Shown here piece by piece: positions 31,601 to 40,610 of a stretch of DNA of 64,000 nt. Source of the stretch: an uncultured Gammaproteobacteria bacterium (GTDB taxonomy: Bacteria; Pseudomonadota; Gammaproteobacteria; Eutrophobiales; Eutrophobiaceae); contig CALSRS010000001.1 of NCBI GenBank assembly GCA_943788815.1, positions 836,069-900,068 on the forward strand. The letters run 5' to 3'. Each line of letters opens with the position of its first letter. The stretch's first letter is position 1. The notes beneath the pieces are model-generated. The model was not told the DNA's origin, ran no database searches, and was given only the letters and a program-made list of their open reading frames with translations. A program made the position numbers and the translations under genes.

Positions 31601-33446
31601 TCAGGAAGTGATGGTTGATACATTTGGTAGCAGCTATAACACAACTCTTGGGGTTTATAGGGGGAGCCAAATTAATAATTTATCTCTCATTGCAGGTAAC
31701 GATAACGCGGCTAGCGGCACACAAAGCGCTGTGACGTTTACCGCTGATGAGGGAATTTTTTATTATATTGCAGTAGACGGAAGTAATGGTGCGAGTGGGG
31801 ATGTTGCTTTAAATCTTACCTCGACAGATTCAATTATTTATCCCTTGCAAGTTTCAATCAATGGGAATGGTTCCGTACAGAGCAACATAGCTGGAATTAA
31901 TTGTCCTTCAGATTGCGAAGAATCCTATCTCGCAGGAACCTTGGTTTTATTGTCTGCAATACCAGATGATGGTTGGCTTTTTGATGGTTGGAGTGGTGAA
32001 TGCTCGGGAGAAGATGCTTGTTCACTGACTATTTTTATTGACAAAAGTATCACAGCAACATTCATCATTCAGGATACAGATTTAGATGGCATGCCCGATA
32101 ATATCGATACAGATGATGATAATGATGGCATGTCTGATACTTATGAGGTTGCTAATGGATTAAATCCATTAGTTGATGATGCGCATGAAGATAAAGATTT
32201 GGATGGGTTGACTAATTTTGAAGAATATAATTTAGGTACTTACGCGAATAATATAGACAGTGATAATGATGGAGTCGACGATAAAACAGAAGTAGATAAT
32301 GGTCGCAACCCACTCATCAATGAAGATGGCCGATTGCAAATATTAAAGACCGTCAGCATACAATATCCATCACTGGGTGAATCAGTTGAATACCAGATTT
32401 CCGTTATTAACGAAGGATCGGAATCAATTGCAGAAGTTGAAGTATTTGATTTATTGCCTGGCGGCATGGAAGCCCCAGTTGGAATGGCACCTTTTATCAG
32501 TCAGGGTGTCTACGACGCTCAGAGCGGCATCTGGGAGGTGGGTTTAATGCGTATAGGGGGCGACGCAACACTTATATTACCAGCTGTGCCCAAGCAGAAT
32601 ATACTCCCAGAATGTTTTGTAAATGAGGCGGTATTAACAGAATATTCTGGGCGCAATGCTTTAGATGATTATTATCGTGATATTGCCACTGTATATGTTG
32701 GCGGAGTTTCAGAGTGTGCTCAAATTAGTCTAAGTGTTATACCAAAAATTATTCAGGAAAACGTCTGTGATGGGATAACCACTAGTGATCAACTGGAATT
32801 TAATTTTCAAATTTTAAATATCGGCCCAGATATTGCCAAAGAAGTTGAGATTAATTTATCAGGCGAATTAGGCGATGTAGTACAAGAAAATCAAACTTTA
32901 ACTTTTGCTGAATTACCCGTAGATGAATTAATTAGTGGCGAAATGTCTTGGGAGCTGGATTGCTCCCGCAGCGCAATGATAGCTGCTTATACTATTGAAA
33001 TTGTAACCGAGACGACAACTTCCACAGATAGCATTATGAATATCACAGGTGAACTAGATACCCTAGAATCTGATATATATACACCAGATATTCGAGATAT
33101 TCAAGATGCTATTACTAGCGGTGGTGGTGGATGTTTTATAGCGACAGCAGCATATGGCTCTTATATGCACTCACAAGTATACAAACTCAGAATGTTTCGC
33201 GATACCGTTTTAATCAAAACATCAGTTGGTCGGGCGTTAGTCTCCATTTATTACGATTACTCTCCGGCAGTAGCGACAGTGATTTCTGAACATGAATTTT
33301 TACGTCTTGTTACCCGTATAGTCCTTACGCCCATAGTCTATATGGTTGCTTATCCTTTAGTCATGACTCTATTGTTTATTGCTTTAGGCCTAATACTACT
33401 ATTTAAAAAAAAATTTTGGTGCTCGTCTTTGAAAGGGTTTAATTAA
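28650..33446 (+). CDS. Secreted multidomain subtilase with CFI-box C-terminus
   Basis: A 1598-residue exported serine protease. A signal peptide (about 1-30) and a propeptide-like region precede the S8 domain with the full triad: Asp158 (VAILDTGVD), His213 ([11 protein letters not shown]) and Ser387 ([12 protein letters not shown]). Next come BACON-like Ig domains (SVNPNEG..., TVIPDEY...) and three related beta modules marked by EPNHGxNxGGxSVWW (about 560-690, 805-925, 930-1055). An InlB-like bacterial repeat, Asp-rich thrombospondin-3-type calcium repeats and a DUF11-like domain follow. The C-terminus has the CFI-box motif [16 protein letters not shown] with hydrophobic helices. It is the main cargo of the tRNA-Gln island. 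No strong ribosome-binding site is visible. Confidence 0.88.
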   Translation: MLKKIIQNSVSFILLLTISTILYGQNLSHAYLIQKARNQGEVGVIIQLDVETRPEGALILPNKLAEQRNRIRVKQDRISNSMRRFNPRKVKKFRYLPYMSAKINQTGLEELLANPDVALVFEDKLAKPILLSSGAVIGVPSAVSQGFTGTDQVVAILDTGVDRNHPMLIGKVVHEACFSSTVSSESATTICPNGEETQVGIGASAPCASDCAHGTHVAGIAAGNGNGLTGVGRDAQVMSIQVFSLFNSSRECGSYGTPCALSYTSDQIAALEHVYAQRNNFNIASVNMSLGGGRYSSECDNLATKAAIDLLRSVDIPTIIASGNEYYTDSISAPACISTAISVGATTDSDTVANFSNNAQILDLLAPGVNITSAVPGTDTETWSGTSMAAPQVAGAFAVMRSNLPSASIDSILNSLRITGIPIIDSRNGIVKPRIQIDQALYALSGSLEGTGNISVNPNEGFISSGPFGDKFSPLIKFYTITNNGSEAIQFNISENVSWLDASPKTGTLSAESSEDILLSVTSDANNLNNGTYYTSVTFENITNGIGNTSREVSLTVAGGVVENDKFIHGFPLTQSSGATIGTNVNATKESGEPNHGNNTGGQSVWWRWTAPSSGEVIFDTEGSNFDTLLGSYIGDSVNALETLASNDDTDGLDLQSRITFNVQSGKTYHIAVDGYSVSSGQIILNWEFTPEIGGLLPLTVIPDEYFIINGESGGPFSPLSKTYTLTNFNSTSVPFQIQGLPGWLTASQTSGTLDASASTNITLSVNATNANGLSSGIYTEGILFNSTSRLVRLTVSSGDQANDDFSNANIISGLPLSSSGANFNATKEVGEPNHGDNTGGKSVWWSWTASVDGNISIDTYDSNFDTTLGVYTGNSVDSLNLIRTNDDRRGVKSSVVITVSSGTTYYIAVDGYDGDFGSIVINITSSGGEVPENDNFSNALSITGIPSSVTGTNRFASKEIDEDNHGGNAGGRSVWWVWSSPVSQEVMVDTFGSSYNTTLGVYRGSQINNLSLIAGNDNAASGTQSAVTFTADEGIFYYIAVDGSNGASGDVALNLTSTDSIIYPLQVSINGNGSVQSNIAGINCPSDCEESYLAGTLVLLSAIPDDGWLFDGWSGECSGEDACSLTIFIDKSITATFIIQDTDLDGMPDNIDTDDDNDGMSDTYEVANGLNPLVDDAHEDKDLDGLTNFEEYNLGTYANNIDSDNDGVDDKTEVDNGRNPLINEDGRLQILKTVSIQYPSLGESVEYQISVINEGSESIAEVEVFDLLPGGMEAPVGMAPFISQGVYDAQSGIWEVGLMRIGGDATLILPAVPKQNILPECFVNEAVLTEYSGRNALDDYYRDIATVYVGGVSECAQISLSVIPKIIQENVCDGITTSDQLEFNFQILNIGPDIAKEVEINLSGELGDVVQENQTLTFAELPVDELISGEMSWELDCSRSAMIAAYTIEIVTETTTSTDSIMNITGELDTLESDIYTPDIRDIQDAITSGGGGCFIATAAYGSYMHSQVYKLRMFRDTVLIKTSVGRALVSIYYDYSPAVATVISEHEFLRLVTRIVLTPIVYMVAYPLVMTLLFIALGLILLFKKKFWCSSLKGFN

Positions 33447-33524
33447 TAGCTAATACCATTGATTTTAGCTTCCCTTACAAGGACAAAAATAAAGAAAAAA
33501 GGGTGTCAGGTCTTGCAATGCCAC

Positions 33525-33549
33525 ACGGGTGTAGTATGTGCGCACCCGT
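33525..33549. repeat. Small hairpin next to the IS481 end
   Basis: Perfect 7-bp inverted repeat acgggtg / cacccgt with an 11-bp loop, directly outside the IS481 terminal repeat. It is preceded by gtgtcaggtcttgcaatg, a sequence type often found near REP-associated elements. Confidence 0.4.
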
Positions 33550-33550
33550 C

Positions 33551-34500
33551 GGACACTCCATTTTCATAGTAACTTATCTCTGAGAGATTCATAAGGCGTT
33601 CTGCCCTTGTGTGCACCATGTGGCCGAGCAAAATTATAAAATTGTTCCCATACTGCAAGTTTTTCCTTTAGGTTCACATCATTTTTGTAATTCAACAGTT
33701 GATAAAATTCTTCCTGGTCTGATCGATGTGAACGTTCTACTTTTCCGTTGAGCTGTGGTGTTCTTGCCTTGATATACGCATGGCGCATGCCTAAGTCTTC
33801 CACATACCAATGGAATTGCGCCTGAAACTCGTGGCCACGATCGGTTCTGATCTGTTGTATACGAAATGGAAATTTATCAATGACATAATCCACAAAATCT
33901 ATCGCGTTCTTTTGTGTGTGGCGTTCATAGACTTTTAAAGCCCTTACCCATGTCGCATCATCGATGGCGGTATATTGATAGCGTTTGAGCTTTTTGCCCT
34001 GTTTGTCTTTAAATATTAGGAATTTAACATCCATCTAAATATGATGCCCCGGCACTTGCTTGTTGTACCGTTTGGTATGGACCTTTCTACGCCCCAGTTT
34101 TCCTGGCAAGCGACTGACACCGTGTCTTTTTAGCACTCTGTATATCGTCGCATCAGATACCCGCATATGATGTTAGCGAGCCATGTACCACATAATCCTG
34201 ACTGGCCCCAGATGGTATTTACGTCTGAGATATAAAATCTTCTCAACGATTTCATCCGGCGTTTGATTAGGATGAGATTTAGGCACAGGCTTTTTGCGCC
34301 TGAGACCTTCATCCCCGTGCTGACGATAAGCAATGCGCCAGACGTAAAATAATGAGCGTGGAATGCCAAAATAGCGGCAGGTCTTAGCGACATTACCTGA
34401 TTCATCAGCATGATCAAGGATACGTCGTCTGCGGATTATCTCTCTTTCATCGGTCGTCATTTTCTGGTCCTCCGTGTGAGTTAAAATACACGGAGTGTCC
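33551..34500 (-). mobile_element. Decayed IS481-family insertion sequence
   Basis: Bounded by the inverted terminal motif GGACACTCC (plus strand at 33551-33559, minus strand at 34492-34500), enclosing a single transposase reading frame. The element is about 950 bp. It lies inside the tRNA-Gln island. Confidence 0.8.
33564..34460 (-). pseudogene. IS481 transposase with two in-frame stop codons
   Basis: One continuous minus-strand frame from the ATG at 34460 to 33564 encodes HTH and DDE domains of an IS481 transposase. It is broken by TAA (34173-34175, where the family has a Tyr in WYMAR-Y-HHMRVSDAT) and TAG (34035-34037, in place of Gln in GHHI-Q-MDVKFL). The N-terminal part has the HTH VAKTCRYFGIPRSLFYVWR. 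The C-terminal part has catalytic residues in YTAIDDATWVR, RTDRGHEFQ and NGKVERSHRSDQEEFY. Both changes are single-base substitutions, so the gene decayed by nonsense mutation. Confidence 0.88.
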
Positions 34501-34652
34501 AAAAGGTTCCTACATTCCTACAATCAGAATCTGTGGGAAACCTTGACCTGAATCTAACTACAAGATAATCGATATTTGAGTACTGATCAGTTAACTAATA
34601 AAATGTAATAAAACCTCCAAATTTTTCATTTATTCTGTAGGTTATTGAGACT

Positions 34653-34696
34653 CGAAAATAGGGCCGATTTTGGTAAAGTTTCGGCCCCAATTTTCG
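34653..34696. repeat. Inverted repeat near the island's right end
   Basis: Arms cgaaaatagggccga and tcggccccaattttcg with a short spacer; one mismatch and one extra base. It is 160 bp inside the right attachment repeat. It could be a recombinase-binding arm or a terminator; neither is proven. Confidence 0.4.
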
Positions 34697-34854
34697 CAAC
34701 TCGTTGAAGCGGTTCGAATTTCACCTAGGAAGACATAGAAAGCACCCACCTGTTTCGGTATTAGGTTCGGTTGAGTAGCTAAAAGCTGAATGACTGAGAA
34801 ATAAAACCTTTGAAATGTTCCACTTGCGAAATTTGGTTCTGGGGCTCCGTGCTC

Positions 34855-34900
34855 CTCTGACTCCGCCAGTAGAGGTTCGAATCCTCTGCCCCCAGCCATT
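34855..34900 (+). repeat. Island attachment repeat (att, right): tRNA-Gln 3' fragment
   Basis: Exact 46-bp copy of 28248-28293, including the T-arm and CCA. The 5' half of a tRNA is absent, so it is not a functional tRNA. It marks the right boundary of a 6.6-kb insertion. Confidence 0.88.
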
Positions 34901-34999
34901 TCAATAAGTTTTTCTGATTTAAAATCTAAATGTCCGCTCTCGGGTGTATAGCGCACTGTTTACGGCTAGATTCGCTATATTTCAATAAAAGGTCGGCTA

Positions 35000-35081
35000 C
35001 GTGCTGTGACTTCAACCGGTCAACGCAACACTTTACTCTTATATCAAAAAGATGGAGTGTTGACCGGTTGAAGTCACACTC
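35000..35081. mobile_element. 82-bp IS30-derived mini-element (MITE-like)
   Basis: Both ends carry the IS30 terminal repeat seen at 41.04-42.27 kb: gtgacttcaaccggtc inward from the left and the same sequence inward from the right. Only about 30 bp lie between the two repeats, and there is no coding capacity. Confidence 0.75.
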
Positions 35082-35110
35082 AATATCTCACTTTGAGCGC
35101 TCAACTAGAC

Positions 35111-35617
35111 TTAAAGATAGAACTCAAGCTCGGAAACCGCGAGGTCTGCATGAAAAGCGTGACCAATGGCTACAATTCCAATACGCCGAAGCCGAGTAGT
35201 ATTTAGAGATGCTTCAAGTCGGTGGGGAGTAAAGGTCTCGAAAGGAAAATTGATAGTTTCCCAGTTTGTGCCGGCGGTGAAATGTGCTCGGTAGGACTGC
35301 CAAGATCTCACGCAATCAAGCGTGCGGAGATGAACCGAATATTTCTCATTATTGCCTCTGACGCTGAAGCACACCCCTGTGTATCCAGAGGCATCGAATT
35401 TATTGCCCACAGAAGTCAGATTGAGTGTCGCTTGAATGAAGCCGCCGTTATTTTCTAGACAGACTTCGCCTGTAAGGTGTAAGCAAGGAATGCCGTCAAT
35501 TATGTTGCGGGTGACGGAGGCGGTAGAAATCCCCCCCATGACTTGATCACTGACAGCACGCCAAGATGTGCCCATCGTCGAGACCAAATCCAATCTAGCA
35601 AAATTGTCTATCACCAT
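35111..35617 (-). CDS. CIA30-family protein
   Basis: A 168-residue protein of the CIA30 family (named for a complex I assembly factor; bacterial members are of unknown role). It adopts a galectin/CBM-like beta sandwich by family knowledge. Visible landmarks are FARLDLVSTMGTSWRAVSDQVMGGIS, ENNGGFIQATLNL, GVCFSVRGNNEKYSVHLRT and RRIGIVAIGHAFHADLAVSELEFY. It is complete, has no signal peptide and lies 15 bp downstream of the pyrimidine-dimer glycosylase frame on the same strand. CIA30 genes commonly accompany photolyase/pterin clusters, which fits the fol genes 1.5 kb away. Confidence 0.8.
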   Translation of the reverse strand: MVIDNFARLDLVSTMGTSWRAVSDQVMGGISTASVTRNIIDGIPCLHLTGEVCLENNGGFIQATLNLTSVGNKFDASGYTGVCFSVRGNNEKYSVHLRTLDCVRSWQSYRAHFTAGTNWETINFPFETFTPHRLEASLNTTRLRRIGIVAIGHAFHADLAVSELEFYL

Positions 35618-35632
35618 ACAATAATACGTTTT

Positions 35633-36061
35633 TTAAGTAATTTCCCATTCTTCAATCTTCCCAGAAACTTTTTTAAATAGTGGATGAAGCTTCATTCTTT
35701 TAATTAACTTTAAGTGTTTATATTTTTCTGGTTCTCTGCGCTTTGATTTTTTTAAAAGATGTTTAGCTTCAAACTCTGCTTGTCCATTTGTAACAGATAT
35801 TTTATTTTTAACTCTTTTATTTGTAATTTTATCTCTGTTAAAGTTGCACCCTCTATTACCTGCTTCATCAGCCACAAATCTTAAATAACTTGCAATTGCA
35901 CCCACTGGATTTTTTGTATTTTTGAATCGTAATAATTGCGGATGATTTTTATATCCTTTTGTAACACCAAGTAAAACGTTTTGCACCAGCAGTCCTTCTC
36001 TCCAGAGAGCCACCAGTCCTTTTGAGTCCAGATAACTGGGATGTATTGACCAAAGTCTGAT
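35633..36061 (-). CDS. Pyrimidine-dimer DNA glycosylase-like protein, start codon lost
   Basis: Resembles the T4 endonuclease V-type pyrimidine-dimer glycosylase family (Pyr_excise). Homology begins at IRLWSIHPSYLDSKGLVALW, where relatives start with Met. Here the corresponding codon at 36059-36061 is ATC, and a stop lies about 8 codons upstream. The first usable start in frame is a GTG at 36011-36013, giving 126 residues beginning at VALWREGLLVQNVL. That would delete the N-terminus, whose alpha-amino group is the catalytic nucleophile in the T4 enzyme. The gene is therefore probably inactive unless ATC initiates. The rest (TKGYKNHPQLLRFKNTKNPV, RFVADEAGNRGCNF) is intact. Confidence 0.65.
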   Translation of the reverse strand: MRLWSIHPSYLDSKGLVALWREGLLVQNVLLGVTKGYKNHPQLLRFKNTKNPVGAIASYLRFVADEAGNRGCNFNRDKITNKRVKNKISVTNGQAEFEAKHLLKKSKRREPEKYKHLKLIKRMKLHPLFKKVSGKIEEWEIT

Positions 36062-36632
36062 GAGTAAACTATTTAATGAAAAGATTTAGGTTAGAACAAA
36101 TTTTCCCTAATAAGAGGCAAAAATGATTAACGAAATAATAGTTTCACTTTTTATTATATATAAGATTGCCAAACATGACATATCATAGATTGAATGTCTG
36201 CTTTGGGTTGTTGTCAAAATCTCGGGAATATCCGATTTTATTAACATTCTGGCTGCTGTGTGCCAAAAGCAGACTGCAGTAGCTGAATATATTTCTCTCA
36301 GTAAATAGCACTCCCAGCAAGTAATAATCTCAATCCTTACCCTACCCCTTGATAATGACTATTACTTTAATAATATTATATTTGTTAGGGATTAATTAGG
36401 AGGTCTCTTAACAGTGACAGAGAATAACTACAATCATTCTACGAGTCTTTCTTGTTTACTAAAACCGAATAGCGTTTTAGTTTTCGATTGTCTTTTATTC
36501 CCATTTTATTTTTACCTGATTTCATTGAATAATGAAAATTAGCTATAGATGATAAGTTTTTTAAAATAAATGCTATGTTTTTAATATAATGTGTAGGAGT
36601 TGCGCAATAACAACTTTTAAGGGTAAGCAAGA
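36062..36632. other. AT-rich region without a credible gene
   Basis: About 570 bp. A diffuse inverted pair is seen: tgtctgctttggg at 36195-36207 and ccaaaagcagac at about 36263-36275. The first arm recurs as tgtccgctttg at 28365 and 41028 and, with changes, at 34931. A short minus-strand frame at 36439-36630 has no family features and I do not call it. Confidence 0.5.
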
Positions 36633-36944
36633 ATGAATTTAAAAATAATTCAAAAGCTAAAGATGTGTCTGAAAACAGTATTATTAATCGCGCTGTTATT
36701 TGTCCCGTATAGTTTATTTGCGCACCAACCCGTCTTGAATGAATTTGAATCGACTGAAAATAACCCTTATATCATTAAGAGTCCTGAAATATCCAAGGCC
36801 ATATTTTCAACTTTGATTGGTTATCCGCATTATTATCAAATTTCCAGTTCTGTAAAATTTAGGTTTTATGCAGGGATTACAACACCAAGGATTGAAGATT
36901 GTGATTTTCACCAGCGTTTTGCTTTTTCTATATTAAATGGATGA
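36633..36944 (+). CDS. Exported protein, probably C-terminally truncated
   Basis: One hundred and three residues with a clear signal peptide (MNLKIIQKLKMCLKTVLLIA, cleavage likely after SLFAHQ). The mature part, NPYIIKSPEISKAIFSTLIG and YYQISSSVKFRFYAGITTPR, resembles the beginning of a roughly 200-residue conserved periplasmic protein of proteobacteria. The frame ends abruptly at a TGA after AFSILNG and no downstream frame clearly continues it. I regard it as a fragment or a short variant. Function is unknown. Confidence 0.5.
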   Translation: MNLKIIQKLKMCLKTVLLIALLFVPYSLFAHQPVLNEFESTENNPYIIKSPEISKAIFSTLIGYPHYYQISSSVKFRFYAGITTPRIEDCDFHQRFAFSILNG

Positions 36945-37084
36945 ATATCGGGATATTTAATCCGTGTGTATAACTCCGTTGCAAAATTTCCAATTAGCAA
37001 CAGCATTGGCAGCAGTTCCAATGATTTCACTTGAGGAGATGGTAAAACCGAACCTCTACTCATCATCCTAAATTGGCCTTACTT

Positions 37085-37804
37085 CTAATGAGATACCAGA
37101 TGACGGCCACCATCCACAGGCAAGATACGCCCAGTAACATAATTGCTTTCAAGAATATAATCTATCGCGTGCTGAAATTCATCGAGACCACCTTCACATT
37201 GCATCAGGCTTTTTTTCAGTGTTTTTTTTCGATAGATGCTACTATCTTCTTCATTAAATAAAACCAGAGCAGGAGCAATACTGTTCACCTTAACTTTTGG
37301 TGCTAATTTTGCCGCGAATGAGAGAGTAAGATTGTCCTGTGCTGCTTTACTAACTGCATAGGCAATGTGTTTCTTACTACCGCGACTGCTGATGTAATCA
37401 CCAATATGTATAATATCTGAATGTGTATGGTTACTCGCTTGCAATAACGGACCCAGCGCAAGATTTAGCTGATAGGGTGTACTGACATGTACATTTATCA
37501 TGCGGGATATTATTTCAGCTGGTGGAAAGTCGGCATCATCAGCAATCCATTCTGAGGCATTATGAATTATCGCTCGTAGTCTGCTGTATTTAATACGAAT
37601 TTTATTAATTATTTTTTTCAATTGTAACTCGTCATTAAAATCACATTGATGAAGTTCAGCACCGTTACCCCGAAGTTCTGAAAGACTTTCATATTCATTT
37701 CTGTAGGTGCCTATCACCGGTAATCCACGCTTTAGAAAACTACGAGTCAAGTGCAGGCCCGCACGTCGACCTACTCCCGTAATTAGTATTGGTTCCGCGG
37801 TCAC
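37085..37804 (-). CDS. folM: Dihydromonapterin reductase (SDR family)
   Basis: Reduces dihydromonapterin to tetrahydromonapterin, a pterin cofactor, and has weak DHFR activity. Starting at the GTG at 37802-37804, which overlaps the folE stop as GTGA, the product is 239 residues, matching the usual FolM length. A longer frame to 37849 would sit inside folE. Motifs are [20 protein letters not shown] (an SDR nucleotide loop of the FolM type), the conserved HNASEWIAD and the catalytic [11 protein letters not shown]. It is the last gene of the folX-folE-folM operon. Confidence 0.9.
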   Translation of the reverse strand: MTAEPILITGVGRRAGLHLTRSFLKRGLPVIGTYRNEYESLSELRGNGAELHQCDFNDELQLKKIINKIRIKYSRLRAIIHNASEWIADDADFPPAEIISRMINVHVSTPYQLNLALGPLLQASNHTHSDIIHIGDYISSRGSKKHIAYAVSKAAQDNLTLSFAAKLAPKVKVNSIAPALVLFNEEDSSIYRKKTLKKSLMQCEGGLDEFQHAIDYILESNYVTGRILPVDGGRHLVSH

Positions 37805-38493
37805 GGATTGAGAAACTCGGCACGTGTATGTACATTTTTCCTGAAACAACCCCCGAGCGCGGTAGTACTGGTCTGGGAATTAGAATCCATAACACCACGA
37901 GATTTAACACAATAATGTGTCGCATCAATACTGACAGCAACATCATCAGTTTCAAGCAGAGCCTGCAACGCGACCAGGATTTGCCGTGTTAGTCGCTCCT
38001 GTACCTGCGGTCTTTGCGCAAAGAATCGAACTACTCGGTTGATTTTAGATAAGCCAATTATTTTACCTTTTGGAATGTAAGCAACTTTGGCAAGACCATC
38101 GATAGTAACAAAATGATGTTCGCAAGTACTGGTCAGATCGATATCACGTATTTTCACCATTTCGTCGGCACCCATTTTGTTTTCAATTAATGAAATTTTA
38201 GGAAATTTGCTATAGTCAAGACCTGAAAATATTTCATAAACATACATTTTCGAGATTCGATGTGGGGTTTCTGTCAGGCTATCATCAGACAGGTCTAGAC
38301 CAAGGGTGCTTACAACTTCTGTCATCAATTCTTTTATACGCTGGTACTTCTGCTCACTAGTCAGGTTGTTATCAATCATTGGCGTTTCCAGACCATGCCT
38401 TTCAAGTGTGTCACGTACAAGTTTTGCCTCGTCACTAAGAACTGGAAAATCAGCAGGAGGTTTACTGGGAATAAAAAATGGGCTGGTATTCAT
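37801..38493 (-). CDS. folE: GTP cyclohydrolase I
   Basis: Converts GTP to dihydroneopterin triphosphate, the entry to pterins and folates. The 230 residues contain the zinc ligands Cys124 and His127 ([13 protein letters not shown]) and Cys195 ([12 protein letters not shown]), with [21 protein letters not shown] between. A start ATG overlaps the folX stop (ATGA), and its own stop overlaps folM, so the three genes are translationally coupled. Clustering with FolX and FolM suggests that this copy supplies monapterin rather than general folate. Confidence 0.96.
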   Translation of the reverse strand: MNTSPFFIPSKPPADFPVLSDEAKLVRDTLERHGLETPMIDNNLTSEQKYQRIKELMTEVVSTLGLDLSDDSLTETPHRISKMYVYEIFSGLDYSKFPKISLIENKMGADEMVKIRDIDLTSTCEHHFVTIDGLAKVAYIPKGKIIGLSKINRVVRFFAQRPQVQERLTRQILVALQALLETDDVAVSIDATHYCVKSRGVMDSNSQTSTTALGGCFRKNVHTRAEFLNP

Positions 38494-38906
38494 GACATAT
38501 TCTCCACAAGTTTAAGGGTATTGGTCTTATTAGAGACGTATTCAAGTGCAAGTGAAACAGAATCTGCAAAACGCAATGCATGTGGTTTATCAATCGTAAC
38601 TCGAGCATAACTTACTACTGAGTTTTTACTGCAAATATTCAATACATCCGCAACAAGCTTTTCAAGAAGAAGAAAACGACCATTTTCCACATGCTCTATG
38701 ACCTGCTTGGTGACTTGCTTGTAATCAAGGGCATTATCAACACTATCTTCCAGAACGGCATTATTAATGGCATAGTTAATCTCAATATTGATAATCACAT
38801 CCTGCTTTTTTTCTTTTTCTTCAGCATTAAAACCAATATATGTCCGCAAACGCAAGTTGTGTATATTTATAACAGCATTATTTAGAGGCATGACTTTGTT
38901 ATTCAA
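38490..38906 (-). CDS. folX: Dihydroneopterin (triphosphate) epimerase, FolX/FolB type
   Basis: A tunnel-fold enzyme of the FolB/FolX family, 138 residues. [21 protein letters not shown] and the catalytic-region [16 protein letters not shown] are typical. C-terminal residues [19 protein letters not shown] match FolX more closely than FolB aldolase. With FolE and FolM downstream, epimerisation to dihydromonapterin triphosphate is the likely step. The alternative, dihydroneopterin aldolase, is not excluded. It leads the operon, 560 bp downstream of the FAD oxidoreductase. Confidence 0.85.
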   Translation of the reverse strand: MNNKVMPLNNAVINIHNLRLRTYIGFNAEEKEKKQDVIINIEINYAINNAVLEDSVDNALDYKQVTKQVIEHVENGRFLLLEKLVADVLNICSKNSVVSYARVTIDKPHALRFADSVSLALEYVSNKTNTLKLVENMS

Positions 38907-39466
38907 GTATTTAGTAATACCTCAAAGATAAGCGGAAGAATGTGAAACATACGTTTAATTGAAGTGAAAAGTATGTGAAGGAATTGATCGACACTAATAT
39001 AGTACGATTTATAGAAATATAGTTTATATTTTCAATTTTTTTATATCTACAGTAGCCTTTTTTACAAAATAACAAAGACCAGTACAAATCAATCGACCAT
39101 ACATAAAAAGCCGACCAAGGTTTTTCTTCAGATAAGTATTGTCATCCCCTCCATGGTCATGATGTGCATAATTTCCTGTTAACTATGGCGAACATTGAAA
39201 TTACAATTAGAATCATACTAGAGTGATAGACATTCACTTTATGGAACCTTGGTCTGTGCCAGTAGCAGAAGTGTTGCCCAGCTCACGAGGAAATAGTAGT
39301 TGTTAGCAATATTGCAATGCAAGACCCGACCATAACCTGCTATTTTTTTGCAAATATACTATGTCTGGGGAAATGTGAAGCGTATGTATGTGTGCGGTGA
39401 AAACTATGTAAAAACTTAAACAATTCGCAAAGGAAAGACAAAAAAATAATCTTGCAATACAGTGTA
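38907..39466. other. Non-coding gap between folX and the FAD oxidoreductase
   Basis: No supported gene in about 560 bp. It must contain the folX promoter. A tract gcaatgcaagacccgac at 39312-39328 is the inverted relative of the caggtcttgcaatg sequence at 33508-33521. Repeated gtgaa...tatgt words occur at both ends of the gap (about 38941-38980 and 39374-39410). Confidence 0.5.
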
Positions 39467-40456
39467 TTACATTATTTCATTCATTTTTTTTGCTGCCTTG
39501 TAACCACTCAAAAATGCTGATTCCACACGTGCGTTTATATGCCAATCACCAACGGAAATAATTTTCAAAGCCGAGTTTATATAATAACCTTTGCCTTTCT
39601 GCTTTTGTTTAATATTCGCATAGCGCCATTTGTGTACCCTTGCAAAATCATATGTCCGGACATCAACTTTTAATATGTCGCTTAACTCATCAATTAAATG
39701 TTTCTCAACATTTTCTACGTCCATGTTTATATTTTTTTCTGCCCATATATTTGTTGATTGAGCAAGAATAGAAAATCCTCCCTGCCTCCCGGGTTTACTC
39801 GAATTGATTGAGACCCATCCCAGATGGGAGTTTGTGACCAGTGCGGCTTCCCAGTTCATCTGAAAAGCATTTTTAAAACCTAGCATAATAGAATAACAAG
39901 CAGATAATGTATTACTTGTTAACCTGGATTTACCATCAAAGTTGAATTGCATAATATTTTGTACGTGTTGAGGCGTTACCGCAAATACGACCCAATCATA
40001 GCCATCAACTTTGTTGTTATTTGAGTCTGTTAACTCCCAATTATCATTTTTCTTTTCTACTTTAGTTATTTCTGTGTTTAAAAAAACATTCTGTTCATTT
40101 GCTATTTCACGACACAAGCTACTCATATATGGGGCACCAACATAATGTCCTGAATCTATAGTCCATTTTTTTGAGTGAATGATTTTATTTCTATCCAATT
40201 CCACAAAATTTGCTAACCACGGTTGCACTATTCCTTTGGACAGGTAAGGTGCCAGGAATGTCTTAAATTTCGTGGTTTTTACGGTAAAGTATTGTGCGCC
40301 ATGATCAAATTGATAATCTGACTCCCTCCTGGTCGCCATGCGGCCACCAAATCCACGGGATTTATCAAACAAATGTACCTCAACATCAGACCTTATGAAT
40401 TTAGCAAAACTCAAACCTGATAGACCAGAACCAATGACTGCTATTTTTTTCTTCAT
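39467..40456 (-). CDS. FAD-dependent amine-oxidase-like (renalase-type) oxidoreductase
   Basis: A flavoprotein of about 329 residues from the ATG at 40454-40456; a TTG two codons upstream is less likely. The Rossmann motif VIGSGLSGLSFAKFI is followed by GFGGRMATRR and DHGAQYFTVKT, a combination typical of the renalase-like NAD/FAD oxidoreductases. The C-terminal FAD contact is SVGDWHINARVESAFLSGYKA. Family members oxidise aberrant NAD(P)H isomers or amines; the substrate here is unknown. They recur in photolyase/pterin clusters, and a DUF2256 remnant lies 12 bp upstream. Confidence 0.85.
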   Translation of the reverse strand: MKKKIAVIGSGLSGLSFAKFIRSDVEVHLFDKSRGFGGRMATRRESDYQFDHGAQYFTVKTTKFKTFLAPYLSKGIVQPWLANFVELDRNKIIHSKKWTIDSGHYVGAPYMSSLCREIANEQNVFLNTEITKVEKKNDNWELTDSNNNKVDGYDWVVFAVTPQHVQNIMQFNFDGKSRLTSNTLSACYSIMLGFKNAFQMNWEAALVTNSHLGWVSINSSKPGRQGGFSILAQSTNIWAEKNINMDVENVEKHLIDELSDILKVDVRTYDFARVHKWRYANIKQKQKGKGYYINSALKIISVGDWHINARVESAFLSGYKAAKKMNEIM

Positions 40457-40468
40457 AAGCAAAAAACT

Positions 40469-40610
40469 CTATTTCTTGTCTTGGCAACATCGCATTGAAC
40501 AGTATTTAACATCATCCCAAACTAATGAACATTTCTTACGCCAAACAAAGGAATGACCACAAAAAATGCAGGCTTTTAGGGGGAAATTGTTTTTTTGTCA
40601 TCTTTGCCAT
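40469..40610 (-). pseudogene. DUF2256 small zinc-finger-like gene, frameshifted
   Basis: The ATG at 40608-40610 starts MAKMTKKQFPPK, then the frame runs to a stop without family features. One base later, in the neighbouring frame, the DUF2256 core reads KACIFCGHSFVWRKKC and WDDVKYCSMRCCQDKK, ending TAG at 40469-40471. Deleting one base in the ccccctaaaa tract (plus strand about 40573-40582) restores one 46-residue protein with the expected cysteines. DUF2256 proteins nearly always neighbour photolyase/cryptochrome genes. A sequencing error at the short homopolymers is possible. Confidence 0.75.

Noticed and set aside
34642..34956. Minus-strand frame of 104 residues containing GGRGFEPLLAESEE
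   Set aside because: That peptide is the classic antisense translation of a tRNA 3' end. The frame is an artefact of the duplicated tRNA-Gln fragment.
36439..36630. Possible 63-residue gene on the minus strand
   Set aside because: No recognisable family, no ribosome-binding site of note, AT-rich composition; not supportable.
39241..39306. 21-codon frame beginning MEPWSVPVAEVL in the folX upstream gap
   Set aside because: No Shine-Dalgarno or known family; too short to support.
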